Assembly (NCBI GenBank): GCA_020851235.1
Contig: JADZDD010000035.1
Location: 310,001 to 374,000 of the forward strand
Source: Burkholderiales bacterium
Lineage (GTDB): Bacteria > Pseudomonadota > Gammaproteobacteria > Burkholderiales > Casimicrobiaceae
Reading direction: 5' to 3'
Length of the DNA: 64,000 bases
Below the pieces are notes generated by a model. The model saw only the letters and a program-made list of their open reading frames with translations, did not search any database and had not been told where the DNA came from. The position numbers and the translations under genes are program-made. This document shows, piece by piece, positions 42,078-51,829 of this stretch; within the stretch, counting starts at the first letter, position 1, and each line of letters begins with the position of its first letter.

Positions 42078-42971
42078 CTAGACCTTGCCCTTCCACGGCA
42101 CGAGGATGCGCTCGATGCGGCGCATGAGCAGGTCGAAGCCGAAGGCAAACAGTCCGATGACGACGATGCCCATGATCACGGTGTCGCTTTGCAGGTACTG
42201 CGCGGCATTGAGCACCATGAAGCCCAGGCCGCGGTTGGCTGCGATCATCTCGGCGGCCACCAGCGTCGTCCAGCCGAAGCCGATGCCGATGCGCATGCCG
42301 GTGAGGATCTCGGGCGTGGCGGCGGGAAGCACGACGCGCGAGATGATCTGGAACTTCGATGCCCCCATCGTGTACGCGGCGTGGATCTGCTCGATCCCCA
42401 CGGAGCGTACGCCGGCCCGCGCCGAGATCGCCATCGGCGCGAAGACGGCGAGGAAGATGAGCAGCGTCTTCGACAGCTCGCCGATGCCGAACCAGATGAT
42501 CATCAACGGCAGGTAGGCGAGCGGCGGCAGCGGACGATAGAACTCGATCGGCGGGTCGAAGATGCCGCGCATCACCCGGTTGGTCCCCATCAGGATGCCG
42601 ATCGGGATCGCTGTCACGCACGACAGCAGGAATGCGCCGAACACGCGCATCAGACTCGTCGTCGTATGCTGGAGCAGCGTCGAGTTCGCCACGCCTTCGG
42701 TGGCGGCGATGATGAACTTCTCCCACACCGCCTGCGGGGTCGGCAGGAAGAGCGGCTTGATCCAGCCCATGTTGGTGATGAGGAACCACAGCGCGAAGAG
42801 CACGATCGTCGTGACCACGCTGATCGTCGTGCTGCTGCCCTGGCCGGGCGAGCCGTAGACCTGGCCGGGGACCGCCGCTCGGCTTGCGAACCAGCGCGGC
42901 TTGCCGCCGGCGGGGGCGGGGGTCGCCGGCGGGGTCGAGCGTGGCGACGAATCCGGCGGCGCGCTAGGCAT
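42078..42971 (-). CDS. tauC: Taurine/sulfonate ABC permease
   Basis: A 297-residue inner-membrane permease of the TauC/SsuC group. After a proline-rich N-terminus come about six helices. Conserved segments are [29 protein letters not shown] and [30 protein letters not shown] (EAA-type loop), and [19 protein letters not shown]. The ATG at 42971 overlaps the ATPase stop. It is the third gene of tauA-tauB-tauC and imports taurine under the adjacent TauR-type regulator. Confidence 0.88.
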   Translation of the reverse strand: MPSAPPDSSPRSTPPATPAPAGGKPRWFASRAAVPGQVYGSPGQGSSTTISVVTTIVLFALWFLITNMGWIKPLFLPTPQAVWEKFIIAATEGVANSTLLQHTTTSLMRVFGAFLLSCVTAIPIGILMGTNRVMRGIFDPPIEFYRPLPPLAYLPLMIIWFGIGELSKTLLIFLAVFAPMAISARAGVRSVGIEQIHAAYTMGASKFQIISRVVLPAATPEILTGMRIGIGFGWTTLVAAEMIAANRGLGFMVLNAAQYLQSDTVIMGIVVIGLFAFGFDLLMRRIERILVPWKGKV

Positions 42972-43797
42972 GCGCCACCTCGCCGGCCTGGCCTTCGGCG
43001 CGCTCGTCACCGTAGATGATGCCGAGCACGGTCTCGCGCATGCGGATGAAGTCGCTGCTCGACTTGATCGCGCGCGCGTCGCGGCACTCGAGAAAGCGTC
43101 GATTGAAATCGACGTCGTAGGTGTTGGTGATGCGCCCGGGCCGCGGTGACATCACGATGACGCGGGTGGCGAGGAAGAGCGCTTCCTCGACGCTGTGCGT
43201 GATGAAGAAGACCATCTTGCCGGTCTTTTGCCACACGTCGAGCAGGAGCTCCTGGATCGTCTCCCGGGTGAGCGCGTCGAGCGCTGCCATCGGCTCGTCC
43301 ATGAGCAGCGTGGCCGGGTTGCAGGTCAACGCGCGCGCGATGCCGACGCGCTGCTGCATGCCGCCGGAGAGCTCGTAGATCATGTGATCGTGGAAATCCT
43401 GCAGCCCGACCAGCGCGAGGTTGTGCGCGGCGATCTCGTGGCGCTGGCGCGAGTCGACGCCCTGCAGGCTCAGGCCGAACTCGGTGTTGCGGATGACGTT
43501 GAGCCACGGCAGCAGCGCGTGCTTCTGGAACACGACGCCGCGGTCCGGCCCGGGGCCCGTGATCGTGCGTTGCCCGAGGCGCAACTCTCCCTGCGACGGC
43601 GACAGGAAGCCTGCCATGAGGTTGAGCAGCGTCGTCTTGCCGCAGCCCGAAGCTCCGAGCGCCACGACGAAGTCACCCGGGTTGATCGTCAGATTGATGT
43701 TGTCGAGCGCCTGGACCTCTTCGCCCGGCCGGCGGCCCGGGAAGACCACGCTCACCCCGGTGATGCTGAGCGCTTCGGTTTGGACCACCATCGCCAT
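42964..43797 (-). CDS. tauB: Taurine ABC ATPase
   Basis: A 277-residue ATPase of the TauB/SsuB group: Walker [11 protein letters not shown]-loop [11 protein letters not shown], signature [10 protein letters not shown], Walker [12 protein letters not shown], switch [14 protein letters not shown]. Two ATG codons two triplets apart are possible; the second (43791) is better spaced from a GAGG ribosome site. A strong hairpin separates it from tauA. The stop overlaps the permease start. Confidence 0.9.
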   Translation of the reverse strand: MAMVVQTEALSITGVSVVFPGRRPGEEVQALDNINLTINPGDFVVALGASGCGKTTLLNLMAGFLSPSQGELRLGQRTITGPGPDRGVVFQKHALLPWLNVIRNTEFGLSLQGVDSRQRHEIAAHNLALVGLQDFHDHMIYELSGGMQQRVGIARALTCNPATLLMDEPMAALDALTRETIQELLLDVWQKTGKMVFFITHSVEEALFLATRVIVMSPRPGRITNTYDVDFNRRFLECRDARAIKSSSDFIRMRETVLGIIYGDERAEGQAGEVAHA

Positions 43798-43830
43798 CCT
43801 CGCTGCGTCGAACCTGCGGCGCACCGCCTC

Positions 43831-43863
43831 GCGGCCGGCCGGAGCGCCGCTCCAGCCGGCCGC
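43831..43863 (-). terminator. Strong hairpin between tauA and tauB
   Basis: GCGGCCGGC (43831-43839) pairs with GCCGGCCGC (43855-43863); after one mismatch GGAGC pairs with GCTCC around a three-base loop. There is no T run on the transcribed side, so partial termination or protection of the tauA transcript is more likely than complete termination. Confidence 0.7.
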
Positions 43864-43879
43864 AAGCCAGGGTGATCGA

Positions 43880-44896
43880 CTACTTCGCCGCGGCGTCGGC
43901 GTACTTCGACGTCACGTACGCACTGTAGTCGGGCAACAGCTTGTTGATCTGCCGCTGCGTCTTCAGGAACTCGGCGCTTTGCGTGACGGCACCCAGCGCC
44001 TTGCCTGCCTTGCCACCGCCCAGCCACTCCGCGGACGCCTGCTGCTTCGCATCCGGGAAGGTCAACAGCTTGAGCGAATCGGCGTTGTCCGCCGCGTCGC
44101 CGCCAATGAGCTTGGTCATCGCCTTCACCTCGGCCGAGCTCGCCGTCCACTTCGCGTGGTTCGCGTTGTAGTCCGCGTAGGTGGTGGCGAGCGCCTTGGT
44201 GAACGCCGCCATGAATGCGCCGTTCTTCGCGGCCCACGCCTTGTTCACGACGAGACCGTCGAAGGTCGGCACGGTCTTGGCGCCGATTTCCTCGGACGTC
44301 GCGATCGTCGTGCCGTTCTTGAGGAGCGTCGTCAGCGCCGGCGGCCACACGTAGGCGGCGTCGATGTCGCCGCGCGACCACGCCGCGACGATCTCTGGCG
44401 GCTTCATGTTGAGGATCTGCACCTTCGACGGCGCGATGTTCCAGATCTTCTCCAGCGCCAGCAGCAGGTGGAAGTGCGAGGTCGAGACGAACGGCACGGC
44501 GACCTTCTTGCCGACGAGATCCTGCGGCGCCTTGATGCCGGACCCGTTGCGGGCGACGAGTTGCTCGGAGCGCCCGATGTTGTCGAGGATCCAGAAGAGC
44601 TCGAGATCCACGCCATTGCTCGTCGCCGCCGCGATGCCGGTGGAGCCGATCACGCCGATCGGCACGTCGCCGGAGGCGAGTGCTGCGCTGATGTCACCCG
44701 CCGACGTGAACTGTCGCCAGTTGATCTTGTATCCCGTCGCCTTCTCGAACACGCCGTTGGCGATGGCCGTCGGGAACGGCCCGACGATCGTCTGGTAGCC
44801 GATCGTGACCGTCTTGTCCTGCGCCTGCGCGAGCGCGCCGCCGAACAGCAGTGGCAGTCCCAGCGCGACCGCGAGCGTCCTCCATATGCGTTTCAT
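43880..44896 (-). CDS. tauA: Taurine ABC substrate-binding protein
   Basis: A 338-residue periplasmic binding protein with a signal peptide ending near ALAQA. The start of the mature part, [21 protein letters not shown], together with [34 protein letters not shown] and [14 protein letters not shown], matches TauA. The ATG at 44896 has GGAGGAGG upstream. It is first in its operon and divergent from the MocR-type tauR. Other sulfonates could be alternative ligands, but tauX, tauY and xsc favour taurine. Confidence 0.9.
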   Translation of the reverse strand: MKRIWRTLAVALGLPLLFGGALAQAQDKTVTIGYQTIVGPFPTAIANGVFEKATGYKINWRQFTSAGDISAALASGDVPIGVIGSTGIAAATSNGVDLELFWILDNIGRSEQLVARNGSGIKAPQDLVGKKVAVPFVSTSHFHLLLALEKIWNIAPSKVQILNMKPPEIVAAWSRGDIDAAYVWPPALTTLLKNGTTIATSEEIGAKTVPTFDGLVVNKAWAAKNGAFMAAFTKALATTYADYNANHAKWTASSAEVKAMTKLIGGDAADNADSLKLLTFPDAKQQASAEWLGGGKAGKALGAVTQSAEFLKTQRQINKLLPDYSAYVTSKYADAAAK

Positions 44897-45206
44897 GTTC
44901 CGATCCTCCTCCGAAGAGCCTGCTGTGAAAGTACGGGCCCCGACCGTCGATGGTACGCGAATGATCGGCGAGCCGGCGTCGCGTCTTGCCACGATACGCC
45001 ATCACGAGTGTGCCGGCCCGCGCGCGCGCGGCACTAGTGCCAGTTGGCCGCAATCGCTTGCGCCAAGCGCCGCCGCGGCGCCATCCCGTACCCTGCCACC
45101 GGTCGCGATGCCGATCCATGCAGCGCCGCGCGGCGGCGGGGGTCGCGAACGGGGAAAACAGGCCGATTCGCGGCGATAATGACTTCTTTGCAAGAAAAGG
45201 GTCGCA
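44897..45206. other. tauA-tauR divergent intergenic region
   Basis: A 310-base region with no credible gene between tauA (leftward) and tauR (rightward). It should contain both promoters and the TauR operator. I see no confident direct-repeat operator or -10/-35 pair by eye. Confidence 0.6.
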
Positions 45207-46727
45207 ATGACGACGTCGACCAGGCCGGGAGCGACCATCTGGGAGCCGCTGTTCCAGCGCTCCGCGCATGGCGGCATCAGCCTGCAGGGGCGAATCCGGC
45301 AGATGCTCGTCGCCGCCGTGCTCGACGGCCAGCTTCCCGTCGGCGCGCCGATTCCGTCGAGCCGCGAGCTCGCGTTGCACCTCGGCGTCGCGCGCAATAC
45401 CGTGGTCATCGCCTATCAACAGCTCGTCGACGAGGGCTTCCTCGTCTCGCGCGAGCGCAGCGGCTTCTTCGTCCACCCGGAAGCGCTGGCGAGCCGGGTG
45501 CGGCACACGCCGAGTGACGAGAGTGCACTGCGCGGTCCGGCACCGGATTGGCATCGCCGCTTTCGCTTCGCGCCGTCGATGCAGCGCAACATCGTCAAGC
45601 GCGCCGACTGGCAGAAGTATCCGTATCCCTTCCTGTACGCGCAGTTCGACGCATCGCTGTTTCCCACCGCCGAGTGGCGCGAATGCTCGCTCAAGGCGCT
45701 GAGCGTGCTCGATATCCGCGAGTGGGCGCCCGACCTCATCTTCAGCGACGACGCGTCGCTCATCCAGCAGGTCCAGGCGCGCGTGCTGCCGCGCCGCGGC
45801 GTATGGGCGCTGCCGGAGGAAATCGTGGTGACCGTCGGCGCGCAGCAGGCGCTGTATCTCCTCGCCGACCTGCTGATGACCGCGCGAACGACCGTGGGCA
45901 TGGAGGACCCCGGCTATCCGGACGCCCGCAATGCCTTTGCGAGCCGCGATGCGCGCCTCGTGCCGCTGCCGGTCGACGCGACGGGGCTCGTTCCCGGTGC
46001 CGCCTTGCGCGGCTGCGATTACGTCTACGTCACGCCCAGTCACCAGTGCCCGACGACGGTCACGATGCCTCTCGTACGCCGGGAGGCGCTGCTCGCCGCG
46101 GTGCAGGAAGGCGACGCGATCGTGATCGAGGACGACTACGAGAGCGAGAACCTCTTCGTCGGGACGCCGACGCCGGCGCTGAAGAGCCTCGACCGCAACG
46201 GCCGCGTCATCTACGTGGGGAGCCTGTCCAAGACGTTCGCGCCGGGCTTGCGCCTTGGCTACATCGTCGGCCCCGCCGACCTCATCGCCGAGTTGCGCGC
46301 GCTGCGTCGACTCGTGCTGCGCCATCCGTCGACGTACGTCGCGCGCGCGTTTGCACTCTTCCTCTCGTTGGGCCATCACGACGCGCTCCTGCGCCGGCAG
46401 CGCATCGTCTATCACGAGCGGTCGAGCGCCCTGTCAGCAGCCATCACGCGGCATCTCGCCGATCTCGACGTGGTGCACGCGATCGGCGGCAGCGCGTGCT
46501 GGGTGGTCGGCCCCCATTGGCTCGACGCCACGCTGCTCGCGCGCCAGGCCGAAGCCGACGGCGTCCTGATCGAGCCGGGGGATGTCTTCCACATGGTCGC
46601 GGGCAGTGGCCGCAACACGTTTCGCCTCGGGTTTTCCTCGATCCCGGCCGAGCGCATCGACGCCGGGATTCGCGCCCTCGCCGGCGTCATGCGGCAGATG
46701 CGCCCGACACTCGTCGGCGCCTCGTAG
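45207..46727 (+). CDS. tauR: MocR-type regulator of taurine genes
   Basis: A 506-residue fusion of a GntR winged helix (about residues 25-95: RIRQMLVAAVLDGQLPVGAPIP and LHLGVARNTVVIAYQQLVDEGF) with a fold-type I aminotransferase domain. The PLP lysine is in YVGSLSKTFAPGLRLGY, and supporting residues are in VEDPGYPDARN-like MEDPGYPDARNAF and EDDYESENLF. TauR in Rhodobacter is such a MocR activator of taurine use. The ATG at 45207 follows AAAAGGG. Divergence from tauABC and proximity to tauXY support the assignment. Confidence 0.88.
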   Translation: MTTSTRPGATIWEPLFQRSAHGGISLQGRIRQMLVAAVLDGQLPVGAPIPSSRELALHLGVARNTVVIAYQQLVDEGFLVSRERSGFFVHPEALASRVRHTPSDESALRGPAPDWHRRFRFAPSMQRNIVKRADWQKYPYPFLYAQFDASLFPTAEWRECSLKALSVLDIREWAPDLIFSDDASLIQQVQARVLPRRGVWALPEEIVVTVGAQQALYLLADLLMTARTTVGMEDPGYPDARNAFASRDARLVPLPVDATGLVPGAALRGCDYVYVTPSHQCPTTVTMPLVRREALLAAVQEGDAIVIEDDYESENLFVGTPTPALKSLDRNGRVIYVGSLSKTFAPGLRLGYIVGPADLIAELRALRRLVLRHPSTYVARAFALFLSLGHHDALLRRQRIVYHERSSALSAAITRHLADLDVVHAIGGSACWVVGPHWLDATLLARQAEADGVLIEPGDVFHMVAGSGRNTFRLGFSSIPAERIDAGIRALAGVMRQMRPTLVGAS

Positions 46728-46904
46728 GCGTCGCCGGCAACATTTCGCGCCGCCACGTGAGGGTCGCGCGGGCCGGCGCCGCTGGTCCATGCAGTTCCGA
46801 TGATCTGGTGCTACGGGTCGCGCGATCCCCGTCGTACGCTACGTGGCGTGGACGCGACGCGAACCCGTGCGGATCGCGAGCGCGTGTCGACAGGAGAGAC
46901 GAGC

Positions 46905-47315
46905 GTGGCCAACGAGCATGACACCCGCGGCGCAACGGTGGATGAGGCGTTCCTGCAGGCCTTCACCGATGCCTGGAACCGGCACGACATCGAGGCGCTG
47001 CTGCGCTTCGTCACCGACGACTGTGTCTTCGATGCGGTCGGCGGGCCCGACGCCTGGGGAACGCGTTACGCCGGGAAGGACGCCTTGCGCAAGGGTTTCG
47101 CGCAGGCCTGGACCACGTTCCCCGACGCGCAGTGGACGAACGGACGCCACTTCGTGTGTGGCGATCGCGGCGTATCCGAGTGGACGTTCATCGGCACCAA
47201 GGCCGACGGAACGCGCATCCACGCCAACGGCTGTGACGTCTTCACGTTCCGCGACGGACGAATCGCCGTGAAGAACGCGTTCCGCAAGGACCGCCCGCCG
47301 CTTCCCAAGGCATGA
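46905..47315 (+). CDS. tauX: Taurine dehydrogenase small subunit, NTF2-like
   Basis: A 136-residue SnoaL/NTF2-like protein (FLQAFTDAWNRHDIEALLRFVTDDCVFDAV; WGTRYAGKDALRKGFAQAW; SEWTFIGTKADGTRIHANGCDVFTFRDGRI). A GTG at 46905 with AGGAGAG upstream is preferred over the upstream in-frame ATG at 46800. Its stop overlaps the ATG of the FAD oxidoreductase. A small protein of this type precedes tauY in known taurine dehydrogenase operons, so the pair is read as TauXY. On its own the fold would only justify an NTF2-family name. Confidence 0.78.
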   Translation: MANEHDTRGATVDEAFLQAFTDAWNRHDIEALLRFVTDDCVFDAVGGPDAWGTRYAGKDALRKGFAQAWTTFPDAQWTNGRHFVCGDRGVSEWTFIGTKADGTRIHANGCDVFTFRDGRIAVKNAFRKDRPPLPKA

Positions 47316-48760
47316 GCGGGTCGTCCGTCGTCGCGACCATGGACACCAAAGTCGACGCGGCCACCGCGGCGCTCACCGCGTACGACCCGCGCTACGATCC
47401 GCTCGTTGCTGCCCATCCCGGGCGCGGCACCGAGTACGCGCCGACGTATTGGGTGGCCTCGGCCGGCACACCCCCGGCAGACGACGGCCCCATCACGCAG
47501 GACGTCGACGTCGACGTCGCGATCGTCGGATCAGGCTTCACCGGTCTTGCGACCGCGCTCTTCCTCGCCCGCGAGCACGGGATTCGCGCGACGGTGCTCG
47601 AGGCGAACCGGTCGGTGTGGGGCTGCACGAGCCGCAACGGCGGCCAGGGCCAGAACGCGAGCGGTCGCCTGTACCGATCGCAATGGATCGCCCGCTGGGG
47701 CAAGGCGACCGCGATCCGGCTCGATGCCGAGATCCGCAGCGGCTTCGAGACCTTCAAGAGCCTCGTTGCCGAGATCGATTGCGATCCGCAGCCGGGCGGG
47801 CACCTCTACATCGCGCACCGCGCGAAGAAGCTGCCGTTCCTCGAGAACGAGGCGCGCGTGATGCGCGACGTCTTCGGCTACGACGCCCGGATGCTCACGG
47901 CCGAGGAGGTGCGCCGCGACTACGTCAACGAGGCCGAGGCGGTCGGCGCGCTGCACGAGCCCGACGGCATCGGCGTGCATCCTTTGAAGCTCGCCTACGG
48001 CTACCTTGCCAAGGCGCGCGCGCTCGGCGCGAAGGTGCACCCGGCGAGCCCGGTGGTGGGCTGGGAGCTTCGTAACGGCGTGCATCACCTGCGCACGCCC
48101 GGCGGGATCGTGCGCGCCCGCGCAGTGGGCTTCGCGACGGGAGGCTATACCTCGAACGGACTGCATCCGACGCTCGATTCGCGGATCATGCCGATCCTGT
48201 CGAACTCGATGGTGACGCGACCGCTCACCGCCGACGAGATCGCGGCGACGAACTTTCGCACGATGCAGATCGTCACCGATACGCGCACGTTGCGCTTCTA
48301 TTACCGGCGTCTGCCGGACAACCGCGTGCAGATCGGCAGCCGCAGCTCGATCACCGGCGCCGATGCCCCGCACCCGCGCCACATGAAGGTGCTGGTCGAC
48401 GGATTGCATCGCAAGTTTCCCGCGCTCACCGGAATCGACATCGATTACTCGTGGTGGGGTTGGGTCGACGTCTCGCACGACATGATGCCGCGCATCGTGC
48501 AGCCCGATCCGCGGCAGACGGCGTATTACGCGCTGGGCTACGGCGGCAACGGCGTGTCGTTCTCGGCGCACGCCGGGCGGCGGCTCGCCGAGCGCATCGC
48601 GGGCAAGCGCGATCCCGCATTCGATCTGCCGATCTACGCCTCGCCGCTCCCGTTGCCGATCGCCTTCCATCGCTTCGAATCGCGTTTCTTCGCGCCGTTT
48701 CGCCGCCTCGGGCAGCGTGCGCTCTACCACTGGTACTACCTCAAGGACGAGAAGCTGTAG
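47312..48760 (+). CDS. tauY: Taurine dehydrogenase large subunit (FAD oxidoreductase)
   Basis: A 482-residue DAO-type flavoprotein: dinucleotide motif VAIVGSGFTGLATALFLA, then LEANRSVWGCTSRNGGQGQNASG, and a C-terminal ALGYGGNGVSFSAHAGRRLAE segment near the FAD. It would oxidise taurine to sulfoacetaldehyde and ammonia, passing electrons to cytochrome c or the quinone pool. The ATG overlaps tauX; pta follows. Related amine oxidases such as PuuB share the fold, but the tauR-tauX-tauY-pta order and xsc nearby support TauY. Confidence 0.83.
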   Translation: MSGSSVVATMDTKVDAATAALTAYDPRYDPLVAAHPGRGTEYAPTYWVASAGTPPADDGPITQDVDVDVAIVGSGFTGLATALFLAREHGIRATVLEANRSVWGCTSRNGGQGQNASGRLYRSQWIARWGKATAIRLDAEIRSGFETFKSLVAEIDCDPQPGGHLYIAHRAKKLPFLENEARVMRDVFGYDARMLTAEEVRRDYVNEAEAVGALHEPDGIGVHPLKLAYGYLAKARALGAKVHPASPVVGWELRNGVHHLRTPGGIVRARAVGFATGGYTSNGLHPTLDSRIMPILSNSMVTRPLTADEIAATNFRTMQIVTDTRTLRFYYRRLPDNRVQIGSRSSITGADAPHPRHMKVLVDGLHRKFPALTGIDIDYSWWGWVDVSHDMMPRIVQPDPRQTAYYALGYGGNGVSFSAHAGRRLAERIAGKRDPAFDLPIYASPLPLPIAFHRFESRFFAPFRRLGQRALYHWYYLKDEKL

Positions 48761-48891
48761 CCCCTTCGGGCGCGGCCTTCGAGGTCGCCGCAGGCACGGC
48801 GTGATAACGTTGCCGGTCATGGCACCCGGTGCCCCGGGTGTATCGCTGTCCATCCCGGGCGCGCACCGCGCCACGATCTCGCACGAACGAC

Positions 48892-49896
48892 ATGGCAACG
48901 ACCGATCGCAGGAAGAAGGCGGGTGCGCGCAGCGCGCACCGCCCCCCGGGCCGCACCACGGCGGCACCCGCCCGACCGCATCTCGACCACATCGTGGCCA
49001 CGGCGCAGCGCGCCGGCCCCGCACGCATCGCCGTCGCCTATCCGTGCAGCGCCAATGCGCTGGAAGCGGCGGTCACCGCGCATCGCCTGGGCCTCGCCGA
49101 CCCGATCCTCGTGGGGCCGCCGCGACGGATCGGCGCACTGGCGCGCGAGCACGGCCTCGACCTTGGCGGCATCGCCATCGAGGAAACCGACGCCGATCCG
49201 CACGTTGCCGCGCGGGCGAGCGTCGCGCTGTGCCAGGACGGGCGCGCCAACGTCATCATGAAGGGGAGCCTGCACACCGACGAGCTCCTCGCGGCGGTCG
49301 TCGCACGCGACAGCGGGCTGCGCACCTCGCGGCGCATGAGCCACGCTTTCGTCTTCGACCTGCCGGGCGAAGCGCGGCCGCTCTTCATGGCCGACTGCGT
49401 GGTCAACATCGAGCCTGGCCTCATGGACAAGCGCGACATCGTCCAGAACGCGGTCGATCTCGTCCATGCCCTCGGCATCGAGCGTCCGTACGTCGCCGTC
49501 CTCTCCGCCGTCGAGACGATCAATCCCGCCATTCCCGGCACGATCGAGGCGGCAGCACTCGCCAAGATGGCCGAGCGCGGGCAGATCACGGGCGCGATCG
49601 TCGACGGCCCGCTGGGGTTCGATGCCGCCATTTCACCGGAAGCGGCGCGCATCAAGGGTCTCGACCTGCAGGGTCGGGGGCGCCCCGACGTCTTGATCGT
49701 CCCCAATCTCGAGGCGGGCAACATGCTCTACAAGGAGCTCGTCTACCTCGCGCACGCGGAATGTGCCGGCCTCATCCTGGGGACGAAGGTCCCCGTCGTG
49801 CTGACGAGTCGAGCCGATTCCCCGCAGGCGCGCGTGGCGTCGTGCGCGCTCGCGGTGCTCCAGGCGAAGGCGACGGGACGCGCCGGCAAGGCGTGA
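48892..49896 (+). CDS. pta: Phosphate acetyltransferase
   Basis: A 334-residue PTA_PTB-family enzyme without the long N-terminal domain of E. coli Pta. Conserved segments are RIAVAYPCSANALEAAVTAHRLGLADPILVGP, NVIMKGSLHTDELLAAVV, GPLGFDAAISPEAARIKG and VLIVPNLEAGNMLYKELVYL. It converts acetyl phosphate from Xsc to acetyl-CoA, which completes taurine and isethionate dissimilation. Phosphate butyryltransferase is an alternative on sequence, but the context favours Pta. The ATG at 48892 is preferred over the upstream ATG at 48829; about 30 low-complexity residues precede the domain. Confidence 0.85.
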   Translation: MATTDRRKKAGARSAHRPPGRTTAAPARPHLDHIVATAQRAGPARIAVAYPCSANALEAAVTAHRLGLADPILVGPPRRIGALAREHGLDLGGIAIEETDADPHVAARASVALCQDGRANVIMKGSLHTDELLAAVVARDSGLRTSRRMSHAFVFDLPGEARPLFMADCVVNIEPGLMDKRDIVQNAVDLVHALGIERPYVAVLSAVETINPAIPGTIEAAALAKMAERGQITGAIVDGPLGFDAAISPEAARIKGLDLQGRGRPDVLIVPNLEAGNMLYKELVYLAHAECAGLILGTKVPVVLTSRADSPQARVASCALAVLQAKATGRAGKA

Positions 49897-49985
49897 CGGG
49901 GAGACGAGGCGGCGCCGCACGCCGCGTCGCGACCCGTCCCGAGACGAGTGCCGCCCGGTGCGTCAGGTGGCGGGCGCCGTAACGG

Positions 49986-50600
49986 TCAGGCCGCGCGCGC
50001 CGTCGCCACCGCGACCCCGGCCTGCGCATCGCGCAGCCGGCTCGTTCGCGGCACGCCGGCCAGCAGGTATTCCATCTGGTCGGCGAGGATGCGCCGATTG
50101 CGCAGGATGAAGTGCTCGTGCCGGTTCGGCACGTACGGCACGTACAGCAACGGCATGTGCGCCTGCTCGGGCGAGCGACCGCCCTTGCGCGTGTTGCAAC
50201 TGCGGCACGCGGTCACGGTGTTCGTCCACGAATCGCGGCCACCGCGCGAGACGGGCACGACGTGATCGCGCGACAGCTCGCGCATGAGGAAGCGCTTGCC
50301 GCAGTAGGCGCAAAGCTGGCGGTCGCGCGCGAAGAGCATCGGGTTGGTGAGGCTCGGCGCGTGCCGATGCGCCCCCATGCCGGTGCCCTTGATGGCGAGG
50401 ATCGATTTCGTGGCGAGGCGCGATCGCTCGCCGCTGCGCTGCCAGCCACCCCGGAATTCGCGCACTTCACCACCCACCGACCAGGCGACCATCTGTTTCG
50501 CGTGATAGGTGATGGCTTCTTCGAGCGCCACCCACGCCTGCGGGAGGCCGGCCATGTCGACAGTGAGTACGAGCGGGTCCATGGAAGGGGCGGGCGGCAT
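49986..50600 (-). CDS. HNH endonuclease family protein
   Basis: A 204-residue protein with an HNH domain in its second half: CAYCGKRF, SRDHVVPVSRGGRDSWTNTVTACRSCNTRKG, giving two zinc-type CxxC pairs and the His-Asn-His set. The N-terminal part (VLTVDMAGLPQAWVALEEAITYHAKQMV) is common in chromosomal bacterial HNH proteins of unknown role. No restriction or phage genes are adjacent, so it is probably a housekeeping HNH rather than a defence nuclease. ATG codons at 50600 and five codons further are both possible. Confidence 0.82.
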   Translation of the reverse strand: MPPAPSMDPLVLTVDMAGLPQAWVALEEAITYHAKQMVAWSVGGEVREFRGGWQRSGERSRLATKSILAIKGTGMGAHRHAPSLTNPMLFARDRQLCAYCGKRFLMRELSRDHVVPVSRGGRDSWTNTVTACRSCNTRKGGRSPEQAHMPLLYVPYVPNRHEHFILRNRRILADQMEYLLAGVPRTSRLRDAQAGVAVATARAA

Positions 50601-51007
50601 GGTGCTGCGCCGCAATAGCACAAAGTATGCATCAATGCCGAGCCGTTCGTCACGGCCCGGCGGGAGTCTCCCGCCGGGTTGCCCGTAACGCGTGACCCCT
50701 GCCGGACACGAGGCCCGCAGGGGCGGCGATCCCGATCGTCGGTTGGGAAGGCCGCGCACAGCCTTCGAAATCGCCGGTATTGCCCGGTGCTAGCACCGTT
50801 GTCGTGATGCACTCATGAAGGTCACCTCCCCGCCTCGCGTCGGCGGCGGATGCGAATGCGGTGACCGCATCCGGTATCCGTTTCCCGTTCGTGTTCCGCC
50901 GCGCCACATGGCGCACCGGTCCTGCTCACCCGAGGCGCCGGTACGGCGGAGGATTCCGTCGTGCCGGTGACTCGGGCGCCCTGCCCTCCGCGTGCCGGCG
51001 GGCAGGG
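50601..51007. other. Gene-free stretch with one hairpin
   Basis: About 400 bases in which I see no convincing gene. It contains a perfect hairpin, CCCGGCGGGA at 50656-50665 with TCCCGCCGGG at 50669-50678 and a three-base loop, that has no T run on either side. Confidence 0.5.
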
Positions 51008-51235
51008 CTACTGCCCGGCCGCGTCGCGCACCGCGAGATCGAGCAACGCACGGGCCGTGACTTCGGCCTCATGCGCCGACTCGACCGTCGCGAGGCGTAC
51101 GATCAGGCCGTCTGCCGTCTGCCGATACAGGCCCTGCGGCCCTGCCCTCACCCGACTCCCGCCATCCACGCGACGCGGGTGCTGGGGCTCTTCGAGAACC
51201 CCCAGTCCATTGCGTGCCATTTCGTGTGTCTCCAT
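51008..51235 (-). CDS. Small hypothetical protein
   Basis: A 75-residue ORF of no recognised family. The second half (GLYRQTADGLIVRLATVESAHEAE and ARALLDLAVRD) reads like a folded helical protein with GC-rich third codon positions; the first half is less convincing. An internal start near 51190 would give a shorter product. It sits alone in a gene-poor block, so it may be spurious. Confidence 0.35.
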   Translation of the reverse strand: METHEMARNGLGVLEEPQHPRRVDGGSRVRAGPQGLYRQTADGLIVRLATVESAHEAEVTARALLDLAVRDAAGQ

Positions 51236-51548
51236 GCCGTCTCTTGTTGTGGTTCAAGGCACACGAGTCCACGTCGATTGCGACCGGCTCCCTCTTGCGC
51301 GATGGCTGCGGCGCGTTGCGTCATGGCGCCTTGCGCGTTCGCGACGCGAGGTTGCCCCCGTGCCCCTGGTCCCTGTTCGTGTTTCGCAGCGTCATGCCGT
51401 CGGCCTCCTTTCCCTGTCAGGCGCGCCCGAATGGACGCGCGTCAACGCTCGCACGCGGTCGGCGTGAACATCGGAGGGATCGGGAACTGCGACGACCTTC
51501 CGAGTGTTCCGCCCATCCTCCCGGCGGAACCTCATCCGGTCGGAGGGA
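51236..51548. other. Gene-free stretch
   Basis: About 310 bases between two doubtful small ORFs. Several short open frames exist in all frames but none has a credible protein-like sequence. Composition is slightly less regular than in the surrounding genes. Confidence 0.4.
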
Positions 51549-51728
51549 CTACGGGGTCGGCAGCACGCCGGCGATCGCCGGCGAAGCGTTGGGCGGGTTG
51601 CCGACCCCGTTGGCGAACGTGCAATCGACCCCGTGCGACGCGAGGCCCGCGATGCCGACGCGCATGGCGACGCCGCTCGCGCCTGCGGCGCGGCGAATGC
51701 CATCGAGGTGTCGGACGGAGCTGGTCAT
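51549..51728 (-). CDS. Doubtful small ORF
   Basis: A 59-residue frame starting at an ATG (51728) with about 85-90% G or C in third positions, as in real genes here (MTSSVRHLDGIRRAAGASGV...). No ribosome site is visible and no family is recognised. It is listed because nothing else explains the codon pattern. Confidence 0.25.
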   Translation of the reverse strand: MTSSVRHLDGIRRAAGASGVAMRVGIAGLASHGVDCTFANGVGNPPNASPAIAGVLPTP

Positions 51729-51813
51729 GGGAGCGAAGCGTGTTACGCCGATCGAGGGAACGAGCTTGCAATGATAGACTTGGCGCGCTGCGCGACGCAA
51801 GCGCGGGATGCGT

Positions 51814-51829
51814 CGTGACCGCGGTCACG
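51814..51829. promoter_or_regulatory. Perfect 16-bp palindrome upstream of the XRE gene
   Basis: CGTGACCGCGGTCACG is its own reverse complement and lies about 150 bases before the XRE-type gene. A second palindrome, GTCACGTGAC, overlaps it on the right (51824-51833). XRE-type repressors usually bind such sites, so autoregulation is plausible. Confidence 0.5.

Noticed and set aside
49986-50600. HNH protein as part of a defence island
   Set aside because: No methylase, helicase, toxin or other defence gene is adjacent, and the protein resembles common chromosomal HNH proteins.
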